Source of the DNA: Bacillus kwashiorkori
GTDB lineage: Bacteria > Bacillota > Bacilli > Bacillales > Caldibacillaceae
Direction: 5' to 3'
Length of the DNA stretch: 64,000 nt
Assembly: GCF_001375515.1 (NCBI RefSeq)
Contig: NZ_CTDX01000012.1
Span: 1-64,000 of the forward strand
Both the position numbers and the translations under genes were made by a program. Every line of letters begins with the position of its first letter. Positions within the stretch are counted from its first letter, which is position 1. Shown one piece after another: positions 26,219 through 34,627 of this stretch. The notes beneath the pieces are model-generated. The model searched no databases. It saw only the letters and a program-made list of their open reading frames with translations, and was not told where the DNA came from.

Positions 26219-26944
26219 TTATTCTTTCGTATAATCTTTTGTATATATCCATTCAATTTCATCTCCGTGACTTACTTTAACAGAGCCAGAACTTCGGTCA
26301 AGTAGTACTCCATTCTTTTTAACGAGCCAACCACTTAGTGGACCGTCATCAAACTCATAATAATTACCGATGCCCGCCACATATGTTTGCGAACCACTGC
26401 CCCTCACTTCAAAGGCAATTTTTTTCCCTTTTAATAAATCAATAGTGGCATTAATTATCGTAGCATTTTTAACAATTTCTACTTTCGTTTTTTGGATGAG
26501 AATTTCATCTAATGCTTTTATCGTGACAAACACGTATGGACCCTGTTCACTTTTTGTTTGTTGCGGTTGTTTTTGTTCATCTTCTTGTGTTGAAGTGTTC
26601 GCTGTATCGTTTTCAGTTCGGTTTTGCTTTTCTTCCGTTTTGGTCGTGCTCGCCTTTTTGGAAGTTTCCTCGTTGTTTTCTTTACTTTGTTTTTGTTCTT
26701 TTACATTCGTACGGTCTGTATGCTTTTCAATATCTTCTGTTGAAGTATCTTCTTCTTGTTTTTCTGCTGGATGATCGGTAGTGTTATCGGAATCTTTTCG
26801 TTCTTCGCCCAACTCTTCTCTATGTTCCGTTAGTTGCGTGTCATGTTTGTCAGTCGGTAACACGGAGTCCTTTTCACAGCCTGTTATCACCAATAAGAAA
26901 ATAACAAGAAAATAGAATAGAAGTTTTTTTATAAAGCGCATCAT
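26219..26944 (-). CDS. DUF4430 lipoprotein of the B12 operon
   Basis: The protein is about 241 residues. A signal peptide ends in the lipobox VITGC with Cys23. A long, very polar Glu/Lys/Thr/Gln-rich linker (about 25-135) acts as a stalk. The C-terminal domain (about 140-240) fits DUF4430: VAGIGNYYEFDDGPLSGWLV, then HGDEIEWIYTKDY. DUF4430 is related to the beta domain of animal transcobalamin and intrinsic factor, which covers one face of B12. The start is the ATG three bases after GGAGG; the next ATG is equally possible. It would display the binding domain above the ECF importer. Confidence 0.85.
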   Translation of the reverse strand: MMRFIKKLLFYFLVIFLLVITGCEKDSVLPTDKHDTQLTEHREELGEERKDSDNTTDHPAEKQEEDTSTEDIEKHTDRTNVKEQKQSKENNEETSKKASTTKTEEKQNRTENDTANTSTQEDEQKQPQQTKSEQGPYVFVTIKALDEILIQKTKVEIVKNATIINATIDLLKGKKIAFEVRGSGSQTYVAGIGNYYEFDDGPLSGWLVKKNGVLLDRSSGSVKVSHGDEIEWIYTKDYTKE

Positions 26945-27004
26945 CTGCCTCCTTTCCATGGGGAAGAATGAGGCAAAAGAATGATTCTTTGCCTCCTATC
27001 TACA

Positions 27005-28855
27005 TTAATTAGTAGTTATTTTTTTCCTATGATAATAAAAAGCGGTAGCTGAAAATAAAAGAAGCGATAAGCCAATTAGCAACAAATTGTAATAGGCAGT
27101 TGCTGTATTTGGTAGTGGTTTTCCTTCTTGCGCATTTTCTTCTTTAGGATTAGTTGTGTCACTATTCTTTGTATCCTCTACTGGTGAAACTTGTTCTAGA
27201 TCTTTTGATTTTTGAACAAGTGAATAGATAGAACCTGTTCCTTCAGCAAACTTTTCATAGGCAGCAAGTGCCATTAATGCTTGACTAGTTGCAATAGAAC
27301 TTGATTGGTTATCCGTAGGTAAATGAGCAAATCCGCCATCGGTCTGTTGGGCGGCAAGGAGAAAATCAATTAAATTTGTTTCCCCTTTTGTAAATAATTT
27401 TCCCGTTGGATCAATATTTAAGGCGGTTAAACCAATAATTACTTGGGAAACCGTTTCGATAGCTTCACCACCATTAAACGCCTCATAAAAGCCAGCAGAA
27501 TCTGATTGGAAATTACTTAACCATTGGACCGCGTTTCTGATGGCTGTTTTTACATTCGCCTCATTTTGATACGGTGCAAGAGCTGCAAGTGCCATTCCTG
27601 TAATATCAGCACTTCCATTATCTCCGGCCAACGCCCATGCGCCATTAGAAAGTTGATGTTCCAATAAGGAGTTGACTAATTGGTCTCTATTCCAAGTACT
27701 ATTCTCCAGTGTTTGGTAATTGGCACTATCCAACGCAAGTAAAGCAAAAATAACACCATTCGATCCTTGATTCAATAGTCTTTCGTGATTCGTAAGTTGT
27801 TCAATCAAATTGTAACCAGCAATATTATTGGCATCTTTTCCAGCAGCTGTCACTATTAGAATCGCCTTTTCTAAATCTGTTACATTACGAAACTTTGCTT
27901 CTTTATCGACAATATCTTGAATTGTTTTTTGTAAGTACGTATTTGGGATCGGTAGACTTAATCCATTGAACGCTATAGCAGTAAAAAAGTCAAAATTATC
28001 TTTGTTGGATATATATTGGATGGCAGAGTCAATCGCCTTTTGGATATCTATCTGTTCATGACCTTTGTCCGGTTGATCCGGTTGTTCTGGGGCTCCAATC
28101 GGATCCTTGTCACCAGGTTCGGACGGTTCTTCTGGACTAGTTTGGTAAGATTCCACTTTTAATTCGAGCTGGTCCCCATCTGTAAGCAAATAACTAACTA
28201 AGCCTACCTCCATATAAGAGCCATTCAAATATGCACCAAAATATTCATTGTTGCCTAATATGTCACCGATATTATTTAAAAAGGTAAGCCAAGTGTCATC
28301 AACAGAAGCAGAAATTGATAAATTATGTTCAAGTGTTGCTTGAACTAAGGCATCATATGCTGTTGCCCCTTTCACAATGGTTACTTCTGTTTTTGGAATA
28401 ATTTCTGCCCCTAATTTATCCTTAATAACAACAGTAGCGTCAACCATAACTGGAGGCCAATGAGTCATTTTAAAAAGAATATTATCTCCGTTCTCAATCT
28501 TATATGTTGGAGCTCCTTCATTTGCTTCTATCCCGTTGATAAAAAAGCCCCAATAGCTTTCTCCTTCAGGGAAAATTCCGTTAATTCCAGTCATAAAGGC
28601 ACCGAAATCAGATTCCTCATATGTAACGTTAGCTATTTTTTCTAAAACATCTGCGGCAGTAGCCCCAATCTCAAAAGGAACGGCAGTTGTTTGAATAACA
28701 GGTTCTCCCTTTTCATTAAGAACAGTAACGGTCGCACCGTTTTCCAAAATGGCCGCATTCGCTGTCGATAAAGAAAGAACGCTGCTTTGAGCAAAAAGCA
28801 AGAGAATAACTGTGAAAGTGATAAAAATAGATTGCCAGCGTTGTTTTTGAAACAT
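27005..28855 (-). CDS. Wall-anchored transcobalamin-like protein
   Basis: The 616-residue protein has a signal peptide (1-34, ending TANA) and two DUF4430 domains (about 40-132, GESYWGFFINGIEANEG; and 139-236, NEYFGAYLNG). A Pro/Glu linker (237-268) precedes an alpha/alpha-toroid of the terpene-cyclase/prenyltransferase fold (about 270-545, repeats such as NGAWALAGDNGSADITGMAL and QQTDGGFAHLPTDNQSSSIA). The C-terminus is a sorting signal: LPNTA at 581-585, a hydrophobic helix and HRKK. Animal intrinsic factor combines the same toroid with the same beta domain in the opposite order. ATG follows GAGGAGG. First gene after the cobalamin riboswitch. Corrinoid capture is the favoured role, by inference. 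Confidence 0.87.
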   Translation of the reverse strand: MFQKQRWQSIFITFTVILLLFAQSSVLSLSTANAAILENGATVTVLNEKGEPVIQTTAVPFEIGATAADVLEKIANVTYEESDFGAFMTGINGIFPEGESYWGFFINGIEANEGAPTYKIENGDNILFKMTHWPPVMVDATVVIKDKLGAEIIPKTEVTIVKGATAYDALVQATLEHNLSISASVDDTWLTFLNNIGDILGNNEYFGAYLNGSYMEVGLVSYLLTDGDQLELKVESYQTSPEEPSEPGDKDPIGAPEQPDQPDKGHEQIDIQKAIDSAIQYISNKDNFDFFTAIAFNGLSLPIPNTYLQKTIQDIVDKEAKFRNVTDLEKAILIVTAAGKDANNIAGYNLIEQLTNHERLLNQGSNGVIFALLALDSANYQTLENSTWNRDQLVNSLLEHQLSNGAWALAGDNGSADITGMALAALAPYQNEANVKTAIRNAVQWLSNFQSDSAGFYEAFNGGEAIETVSQVIIGLTALNIDPTGKLFTKGETNLIDFLLAAQQTDGGFAHLPTDNQSSSIATSQALMALAAYEKFAEGTGSIYSLVQKSKDLEQVSPVEDTKNSDTTNPKEENAQEGKPLPNTATAYYNLLLIGLSLLLFSATAFYYHRKKITTN

Positions 28856-28888
28856 AGTATTTCCTCCTCAATGATTGTTTTTTGGCAT

Positions 28889-28913
28889 AAAAAAAACATC
28901 CCTGGAGGAGATG
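28889..28913 (-). terminator. Candidate terminator of the cobalamin riboswitch
   Basis: On the minus strand CATCTC pairs with GGGATG (one G-U) over CTCCA and is followed by eight T residues, just upstream of the first ribosome site. It could be the ligand-controlled switch. The CTCC loop could also pair with the GGAGG of the gene. Confidence 0.6.
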
Positions 28914-28989
28914 TATATGCATTATGGAAAGTAACTCGACACGTTCCTTTGCAGACACACCCCCTATCCACGTAGGGTTATCGGCGCGC

Positions 28990-29196
28990 AAAAATAGGCA
29001 GGTCTCCTGACTTATGTTCAACATTCTCTTTAGCCTTCCCATCAAAGACAGTGGCTTTAGTAAGAGAACTCCCAATTACAGTGGCGGGACCGCGTCGGAC
29101 TTTCACCGAACTTCCCTTTTAATGTTACTGTTGCAAAAGAACCATCTTTTTAAGAACGGTTTCCTTTATTTCCCAACAGAAACAACCTATTTTTCC
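28990..29196 (-). promoter_or_regulatory. Cobalamin riboswitch
   Basis: Reading the minus strand, the B12-box core is intact: AAAAGGGAAGTTCGGTGAAA, GTCCGACGCGGTCCCGCCAC, TGTAA, and later AGTCAGGAGACCTGCCTAT. The outer helix pairs AAATAGGTTG with the CTGCCTATTT end. It controls the five-gene operon downstream and should switch it off when adenosyl- or other cobalamin is plentiful. Confidence 0.96.
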
Positions 29197-29479
29197 GATA
29201 TTCAGTTAAATTCATCATAAGCCAGTATCTAGTATGCGTCAAGCAAGAAACATTTGGATAATTTGCGAATATTTAAGGAAAACGATTTAAATTATGGTAT
29301 ATTGGTAGAAAGTAAAGTTAGAATTTTTAAAATTACAGTGTGTTATTAATCGAAAACAATTGAAAATAGTAAAAAAGATGGAACATAGTGAAAGGTACAT
29401 CCGTATCGTAAAGTAGGAGTGTCGATTTTACTGCTAATTTAATTTTTGAAAAGCTAAAAAATGGGGTAGGGAGGATTTT

Positions 29480-29905
29480 ATGAAAAAAGGATCGTCGTAC
29501 ATACTTATTGGTGTTTTTGGGTTAGTAGGGGTATTAGGATTATTATTTATTATTTTTCCCTTCCTAGGACTTGCTTCTTTTTCATCACACACCAACTCTA
29601 TTAGTGTCAGTACAGCTGTGCAAGGAACTACTTATAATTGGGGGTTTGAGGTAAATAATGCTAAAGACACGATAAGTGAACAAGTTACTATCAAAAACGA
29701 TAATGTAATCGAGATTGATAATGTTCAAGGGGAAAGTGTGATTAAAATTGTTGTGAAAGATGCGAATGGGAAAAAGGTTTTCTCGGAAAAACAAAAAGGT
29801 TCTGGAACACTTCAGTTTCAAGCAGCGGCTGGTCCAGCAACGATTGAAATTACTTTAAATAAAGGAAACTATATTAGTTCCGTTACATTAAACCCTGAAA
29901 AATAG
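29480..29905 (+). CDS. Small exported or membrane-anchored protein, unknown
   Basis: The 141-residue product has an N-terminal hydrophobic segment (about 8-33, ILIGVFGLVGVLGLLFIIFP). The rest is a soluble, beta-rich domain (TYNWGFEVNNAKD, VIKIVVKDANGKKVF, TIEITLNKGNYISSVTL). The last part resembles a small beta-sandwich of the kind that holds a C-terminal strand repeat. ATG follows GGGAGG. No family is recognised. It is followed by a decayed small gene; no link in function is evident. Confidence 0.7.
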   Translation: MKKGSSYILIGVFGLVGVLGLLFIIFPFLGLASFSSHTNSISVSTAVQGTTYNWGFEVNNAKDTISEQVTIKNDNVIEIDNVQGESVIKIVVKDANGKKVFSEKQKGSGTLQFQAAAGPATIEITLNKGNYISSVTLNPEK

Positions 29906-29931
29906 TTACTTAAAAAAGGGAAGAAATATTC

Positions 29932-30189
29932 GTGTTAGTAAATTTATTAAAAAGGATTGATTAACTTTCAGCAGAAAATATTCAACGTCAATTTCTTGAA
30001 TTAATAAAAACGATTGGCTTTATACCAAAGGGAATCCAAGTAGCTAATGAAGAACTTTATAATAAATTACATCCTCTTACGAAACAATTGGCAGTAGAGA
30101 TGCAGTTGTTGGAGGAACTAGAGGAATTGACGATGATAAAGGAAATGATTATTAATCAAGCAGAAAACGACGAAGATTTTTTTAGTTAA
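29932..30189 (+). pseudogene. Small helical gene with an in-frame stop
   Basis: From a GTG at 29932 (AAGGGAAG upstream) the frame reads MLVNLLKRID, meets TAA at 29962, then stays open for 74 codons (LSAENIQRQFLELIKTIGF, ending AENDEDFFS). The downstream part is strongly gene-like: charged, helical, without odd codons, and ends in an acidic tail. Either a nonsense mutation or a one-base slip near the start has broken the gene. A non-standard start inside it cannot be excluded. Family unknown. Confidence 0.5.
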
Positions 30190-30242
30190 TGACTTTTTTC
30201 ACGAGGAAAAGCTGGTAAAAAAAGGGACTACAGGGGGAGAAA

Positions 30243-30722
30243 ATGGTGGAAAAGCGTGTCGCAATTCAAGATGAATATAGTGAAAAAATTGCCTGGTGTT
30301 ATGGGTGTGGAAGACTAAATGATAAGGGGCACCATTTTAAGACATATTGGGATGGCGAAAATACAGTCACTTACTATGAACCAAAACAAGAACATATGGC
30401 CATTCCAGGTTTTGTTTATGGAGGAATCATTGCTTCATTGATCGATTGTCATTCCACTGGCTCCGCATCCATTGCACTTCATCGAAAAAATGGCAATGAA
30501 CCAGGAAGTGGAATCGAGCCTCCGCGCTTCGTTACAGGAAGTTTAAAGGTGGATTATTTAAAACCGACACCTCAAAATATCCAGTTAAAAGCAGTTGGAA
30601 CAATTGAAGAAATTCATCCGAAAAAATGGCGAATCTTAACGGAAGTATATGCAAATGATTTACTATGTGCAACCGGTGATGTCACAGCAGTCGTCATGCC
30701 AAGCAGTTTTTTGAAGGAATAA
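30243..30722 (+). CDS. PaaI-type hotdog thioesterase
   Basis: The 159-residue protein has the hotdog-fold PaaI pattern: WCYGCGRLNDKGHHFKTYWD at the N-terminus, then AIPGFVYGGIIASLIDCHST, where the GG and Asp region forms the active-site helix. It also has VTGSLKVDYLKPTPQNIQL, the central strand. Such enzymes hydrolyse acyl-CoA thioesters; substrate is unknown. The Cys-x-x-Cys near the start is common in this subgroup. It has GGGGGAG before the ATG and is monocistronic. Confidence 0.85.
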   Translation: MVEKRVAIQDEYSEKIAWCYGCGRLNDKGHHFKTYWDGENTVTYYEPKQEHMAIPGFVYGGIIASLIDCHSTGSASIALHRKNGNEPGSGIEPPRFVTGSLKVDYLKPTPQNIQLKAVGTIEEIHPKKWRILTEVYANDLLCATGDVTAVVMPSSFLKE

Positions 30723-30725
30723 ACA

Positions 30726-30764
30726 AAAGCTGTCCCTAAAAGATTTTGGGGACAGCTTTTTTTC
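30726..30764. terminator. Bidirectional terminator
   Basis: A perfect 12-bp stem, AAAAGCTGTCCC with GGGACAGCTTTT, T-runs on both strands, between convergent thioesterase and LTA-synthase-like genes. Confidence 0.9.
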
Positions 30765-30773
30765 ATCGTTAAT

Positions 30774-32786
30774 CTAATGGATTGGCAACTTAGAGTAATA
30801 ATCAGTATCAAGAATCTTTGTAGAAAAGTAAAACTTACTATTCACAATCGCTTGGATTTGCTTAATGTAGTCACTATTAATTTTTTCCCCTTTAACAGGA
30901 TAAAATTCCCTCGTCACGGCATTATAGCGTCCTTTACTCGTAATAAAACTTTTATTTTGAAAAATAACGAGCGGCTCTGCATTTGAAAAAACATCTCTCC
31001 CCATTAAGAGTCTGGAATCGTATGGTAACCCAAGTAAATTAGAGACAGTCGGAATAATATCTAAACTCGAAACAGGCTCATCAATAGTCAAAGGTTCCAT
31101 ACCTTTCGTATATAAAATAAATGCACTTTTATAAAGATCAAAATTCTCTTCTACTTTATGTCCCGCTAACTCATCAATTGTTTTTTTATCTAGTCCATAC
31201 GGATAATGGTCTGCACTTAAAACAATTAACGTCTTATCCGCAATTCCTTTCTGTTCAAGTTCCTGTAAAATTCGTTCCAAAGCTTTATCAAGCTCAATTT
31301 GAGTTGCTAAATATGCCTTTGCCTGTTCACTATAAGGGAGATCCTTCACTAATTCCCGATTTTTATAAGCAATATAGTTTCCGGAAAAGGAATACTGCAT
31401 ATGACCGCTAACAGTCATGTAATATGCATGAAATGGCTCTGTATCAATATATTCCGAAATCGTTACATCCATCATTTCCAAGTCTGACTCGGGCCATGTT
31501 TGTTTCACCTTTAAACCATTCCCAACCCCTTTATACGTATATCCCATATTCGGATGCGAAACATCACGCCGATAATAATCAAAAGTATGGTTATGGTAGG
31601 CGACAGTTTTATAACCTAACTTCTTTAGCTGATTTCCTAATGCAAATGGGAGCTTATTTTTCCCTGATTGATAAAAACTCCAAACTCCACTTTTCGGGAT
31701 TAAACCAACATTGGCAACATATTCTCCGTCAGATGTACTAACACCCCATAACGGATTATAAAAATTTGGAAAATAAACTCCTTCATGGACAAGCTTATAT
31801 AACGTTGGTGTGACATTTTTTTGTACAGCTAAATGGGAAAACCCTTCTGCTGTCAGGACAATTACGTTATACCCTGCATACTTACCAGTAAATTGATTTT
31901 TCTCCGTTGGTGGAACAGAAGAGAAATATTGGTGCATTTCTTTTATCTCTGGATTTTTTTCTTCTTTTATTAACTTATCAAAATCAATCGGCAAAGTTTG
32001 AAAGGTAATGGTTGGCTTTACCTCTTTGTCCGATGAGTCTATATTATCGTTTCTTGTCAAATTCCCTTCATCCTGAATAGAGTCCGTCTTTTCTTTTTTG
32101 CCAGACGGTAGTTTAGGATATACAGGAGAAGCGGCATGTAGTTTTGGGGACCATCCGGTAATTTGTCTTTGTAAATCGAGCCGCATCGTGGTTAATATCC
32201 CCAGTTTTTCAACAGAAAGGATTGGATCATTCGTATGAAAGTATAAGTCATAGGCAGAGTTTTGTTCATGACTTTCCATGAAAATAGTTGTTATCCCGAT
32301 CATATAAGAACTAACGATGCACGAAATAAGAAAGATAGTAGAAACTCCTCTAGCTCGCTTAAATGGAAATATTCGTTTTCCGATAATTAGTAAAAATAGT
32401 GCTGGTAGAAAAAATAAAATGAGCCAAAAGCTATTTTTACCAACTGCCGCCCAAATATCATTCCAAAACTCCAATACTTGACCTGCATTACTTGCAGAAA
32501 AGATGGAATAATATGTTTTGAAAAAATCGAAGTAAATTAGTTGGGATGAATAAATACATCCAATGATGACCAAAAAAAAGCATGCTATGAGGTAATTGGT
32601 TGTTTTATTAAATAAACTGCTTAAAAGAAATGCTATGGCAGCGAAAGTGAGGATAAAAATAAACGATAATAAAAAATGGACGGAGAAGATTTTCCCAGTC
32701 GTTCCAAGACGAAAGATCACTTCTGAAAATCCAAAGGCAAATATAAAAAAGAACAGTAAATAAAAATCATGCAACTCTTTCCTCAT
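30774..32786 (-). CDS. LTA synthase family phosphoglycerol transferase
   Basis: The 670-residue protein has five N-terminal transmembrane helices (to about residue 180), a linker, and an extracellular sulfatase-fold domain. The catalytic loop NPLWGVSTSDGEY holds the nucleophilic Thr; metal ligands lie in the VLTAEGF, TVSGHMQY and LSADHYPYG segments. The architecture is that of LtaS/YfnI/YqgS/YvgJ enzymes, which move glycerol-phosphate from phosphatidylglycerol to lipoteichoic acid or its primer. Which of these roles it has cannot be told. The ATG six bases inside the longest frame has AAAGGGTGAG upstream at better spacing. It is monocistronic. Confidence 0.9.
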   Translation of the reverse strand: MRKELHDFYLLFFFIFAFGFSEVIFRLGTTGKIFSVHFLLSFIFILTFAAIAFLLSSLFNKTTNYLIACFFLVIIGCIYSSQLIYFDFFKTYYSIFSASNAGQVLEFWNDIWAAVGKNSFWLILFFLPALFLLIIGKRIFPFKRARGVSTIFLISCIVSSYMIGITTIFMESHEQNSAYDLYFHTNDPILSVEKLGILTTMRLDLQRQITGWSPKLHAASPVYPKLPSGKKEKTDSIQDEGNLTRNDNIDSSDKEVKPTITFQTLPIDFDKLIKEEKNPEIKEMHQYFSSVPPTEKNQFTGKYAGYNVIVLTAEGFSHLAVQKNVTPTLYKLVHEGVYFPNFYNPLWGVSTSDGEYVANVGLIPKSGVWSFYQSGKNKLPFALGNQLKKLGYKTVAYHNHTFDYYRRDVSHPNMGYTYKGVGNGLKVKQTWPESDLEMMDVTISEYIDTEPFHAYYMTVSGHMQYSFSGNYIAYKNRELVKDLPYSEQAKAYLATQIELDKALERILQELEQKGIADKTLIVLSADHYPYGLDKKTIDELAGHKVEENFDLYKSAFILYTKGMEPLTIDEPVSSLDIIPTVSNLLGLPYDSRLLMGRDVFSNAEPLVIFQNKSFITSKGRYNAVTREFYPVKGEKINSDYIKQIQAIVNSKFYFSTKILDTDYYSKLPIH

Positions 32787-33073
32787 TTCCACTCACCCTT
32801 TCATAACTAAAGAAGAAAAAGTTCTCCTTAATATTCTTGACGAGGAAATCGACAATATGTTACATCTGTACAATAACTTTATTTAAATTTTTGGAAATAC
32901 ATTGGAAAGTTATGGCAATTACCGACTTTTAAGAAGGGTGGAATATATTCCCAAGGTGCTTCAAAAATTTTACATTGATTTTTTCACGAAAAAGCACTAT
33001 TATAAAAATACAAGCTACGTTGTTCGTACAGTTAATAAGTTTTTAACCTAGTTACTGTAATAGGGAGTTTTAG
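32787..33073. other. Intergenic, no gene seen
   Basis: AT-rich sequence between the LTA-synthase-like gene and the transposon relic. No frame with a ribosome site and no clear hairpin was found. Confidence 0.4.
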
Positions 33074-33180
33074 ATTGAAGCAGGGAATGACAAACCTCCG
33101 TCTATACGACATAGAGGTCAAGCAGGAAAGCTTCTGCGAACACCCACTTTAAGGAGTGGTGGTTTTAAAACTTCATTATT
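33074..33180 (+). mobile_element. Relic of an IS605/IS1341-type right end
   Basis: The plus-strand frame reads IEAGNDKPPSIRHRGQAGKL then LRTPTLRSGG. The DNA has GGTCAAGCAGGAAAGC and a hairpin CCACTTTAAGGAGTGG. TnpB (OrfB) genes commonly end in a GNExP-like tail, and their 3-prime ends, which also form the omega guide RNA, carry AAGCAGGAA followed by a CCACTTTAAG-type hairpin. No other part of a tnpB or tnpA gene is found upstream. It is therefore a short relic or a detached right end. The resemblance is from memory. Confidence 0.5.
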
Positions 33181-33419
33181 CCAATACGGCAAATGTGGCT
33201 CTTCTATTCGTACGAAACCAGCTCCTTTTACGGGGTTGGTTTTTTTTATTGGAACTTGGACGAACTTAAAGAGGACACCGTTGTTATTGTAAATATAGTA
33301 AAGATTCAAGCAATACCGCCTTATGAACGATAGTAATGTAGGAGAAAACGGTCTTTTAATGGGCTCCTTTTAATCAATCCTTGTTTTTATGTATTTCCTA
33401 GGTTGAGTATAGTGAAAAG

Positions 33420-33466
33420 CAAAACTTCAGCGAAAATAAACTATTTGGAAAAAATATGAAGTTTTG
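33420..33466. other. Hairpin in an intergenic region
   Basis: CAAAACTTCA pairs with TGAAGTTTTG across a 27-base loop, with no T-run directly after it on the plus strand. Role unknown. Confidence 0.4.
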
Positions 33467-33483
33467 TAAGAAAGGCATTTAAT

Positions 33484-33539
33484 AAAAGTTGCATTAATGA
33501 CAGGCTTGCCTCATAATCTTTACCAAGGGCAACTTTTTT
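33484..33539 (+). terminator. Terminator-like hairpin without an upstream gene
   Basis: AAAAGTTGC pairs with GCAACTTTT and is followed by further T residues; an inner AGGCTTGCCT hairpin is present. No plus-strand gene ends before it, so it may end a small RNA or belong to decayed DNA. Confidence 0.55.
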
Positions 33540-33648
33540 CAACTAAGATAAATTTTCATAAAATTTGTTAAAGCTTTTTTTAGTACCAAATGTTTATGGA
33601 AACATAAAATAATGAATAATAGTTCTGAGGTTTTGAGAGGAGAAAAAT

Positions 33649-34449
33649 ATGACAGATAATGTATTGCTAGCGTTTGGCTTAACATTAGTGGCTGGTTTAG
33701 CAACTGGAATCGGCAGTCTGCTGGCCTTTTTTACTTCATCTACGAATACAAAATTTTTATCCTTTGCCCTCGGTTTCTCGGCAGGAGTAATGATTTATGT
33801 TTCTATGATTGATATTTTTCCAAAGGCACAAGAATCGTTAGTAAAAGCTTTAGGTTTAGAGCGAGGAAGCTGGTTCACCGTTATCGGTTTTTTTGGGGGA
33901 ATGCTATTAATTGCGCTGATTGACAAATTTATTCCGAAACAGAATAATCCTCATGAATTAAAGAAAGTAGAGGATATGAATGCTCCTGTAAAAGATCCGG
34001 CTTTACTAAAAATGGGGACATTTGCTGCCCTTGCTATCGGTATTCATAATTTTCCTGAGGGAATAGCAACATTTACCTCTGCACTGCAAGATCCAAAATT
34101 AGGAATTGCCATTGCTGCGGCTATCGCAATACACAACATCCCAGAAGGAATTGCTGTCTCTGTACCAATTTATTATGCAACTGGAAGTAGAAAGAAAGCT
34201 TTTAAATTGTCATTCTTGTCCGGCTTATCTGAGCCGATCGGTGCCTTATTTGCCTTCTTTCTATTAATGCCGTTTTTAAATGATATGGTATTTGGAATTA
34301 TTTTTGCCGCTGTGGCTGGGATTATGGTATTTATCTCTTTAGATGAATTATTGCCAGCTGCAAAAAAATATGAAGAAGCACATACATCAATTTACGGGTT
34401 AATTGGTGGGATGGCTGTGATGGCGATTAGCTTATTGTTATTTATATAG
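33649..34449 (+). CDS. zupT: ZIP-family metal transporter (ZupT-like)
   Basis: The 266-residue protein has eight hydrophobic helices. The two metal-site helices read IGIHNFPEGIATF and IAIHNIPEGIAVS, with the HN.PEG signatures that ligate zinc or other divalent cations in ZIP transporters. A short cytosolic loop (KQNNPHELKKVEDMN) lies between helices three and four. It should import Zn, and possibly Fe or Mn, into the cytosol. ATG follows GAGGAG. It is a single-gene unit with its own terminator. No Zur box was recognised in the leader. Confidence 0.93.
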   Translation: MTDNVLLAFGLTLVAGLATGIGSLLAFFTSSTNTKFLSFALGFSAGVMIYVSMIDIFPKAQESLVKALGLERGSWFTVIGFFGGMLLIALIDKFIPKQNNPHELKKVEDMNAPVKDPALLKMGTFAALAIGIHNFPEGIATFTSALQDPKLGIAIAAAIAIHNIPEGIAVSVPIYYATGSRKKAFKLSFLSGLSEPIGALFAFFLLMPFLNDMVFGIIFAAVAGIMVFISLDELLPAAKKYEEAHTSIYGLIGGMAVMAISLLLFI

Positions 34450-34548
34450 GGATGAATTTTTAGTTGTTGTTCTTCACTTTCGTCCCGCAGAGAGTTTTCG
34501 TATTGGAGACTCTTTTTAATCATATAACGAATAAGTATGATAAAAATG

Positions 34549-34596
34549 AAAGGCAAATAGTTTGGATTTTTTTCCTTCCTATTTGCCTTTTGTTTC
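34549..34596. terminator. Bidirectional terminator
   Basis: AAAGGCAAATAG pairs perfectly with CTATTTGCCTTT over an 18-base loop with T-runs on both strands, between the convergent zupT-like and uracil permease genes. Confidence 0.88.
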
Positions 34597-34627
34597 TATA
34601 TTTTAACCCCTTTTCATAACCCTAGTT

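Noticed and set aside
26370-26781. Cys/Phe-rich frames opposite the DUF4430 lipoprotein gene
   Set aside because: They mirror its repetitive Glu/Lys linker on the other strand and have no ribosome site.
33118-33309. 63-codon minus-strand frame over the IS605-like relic
   Set aside because: Part of it is simply the antisense of the hairpin region; no supporting ribosome site.
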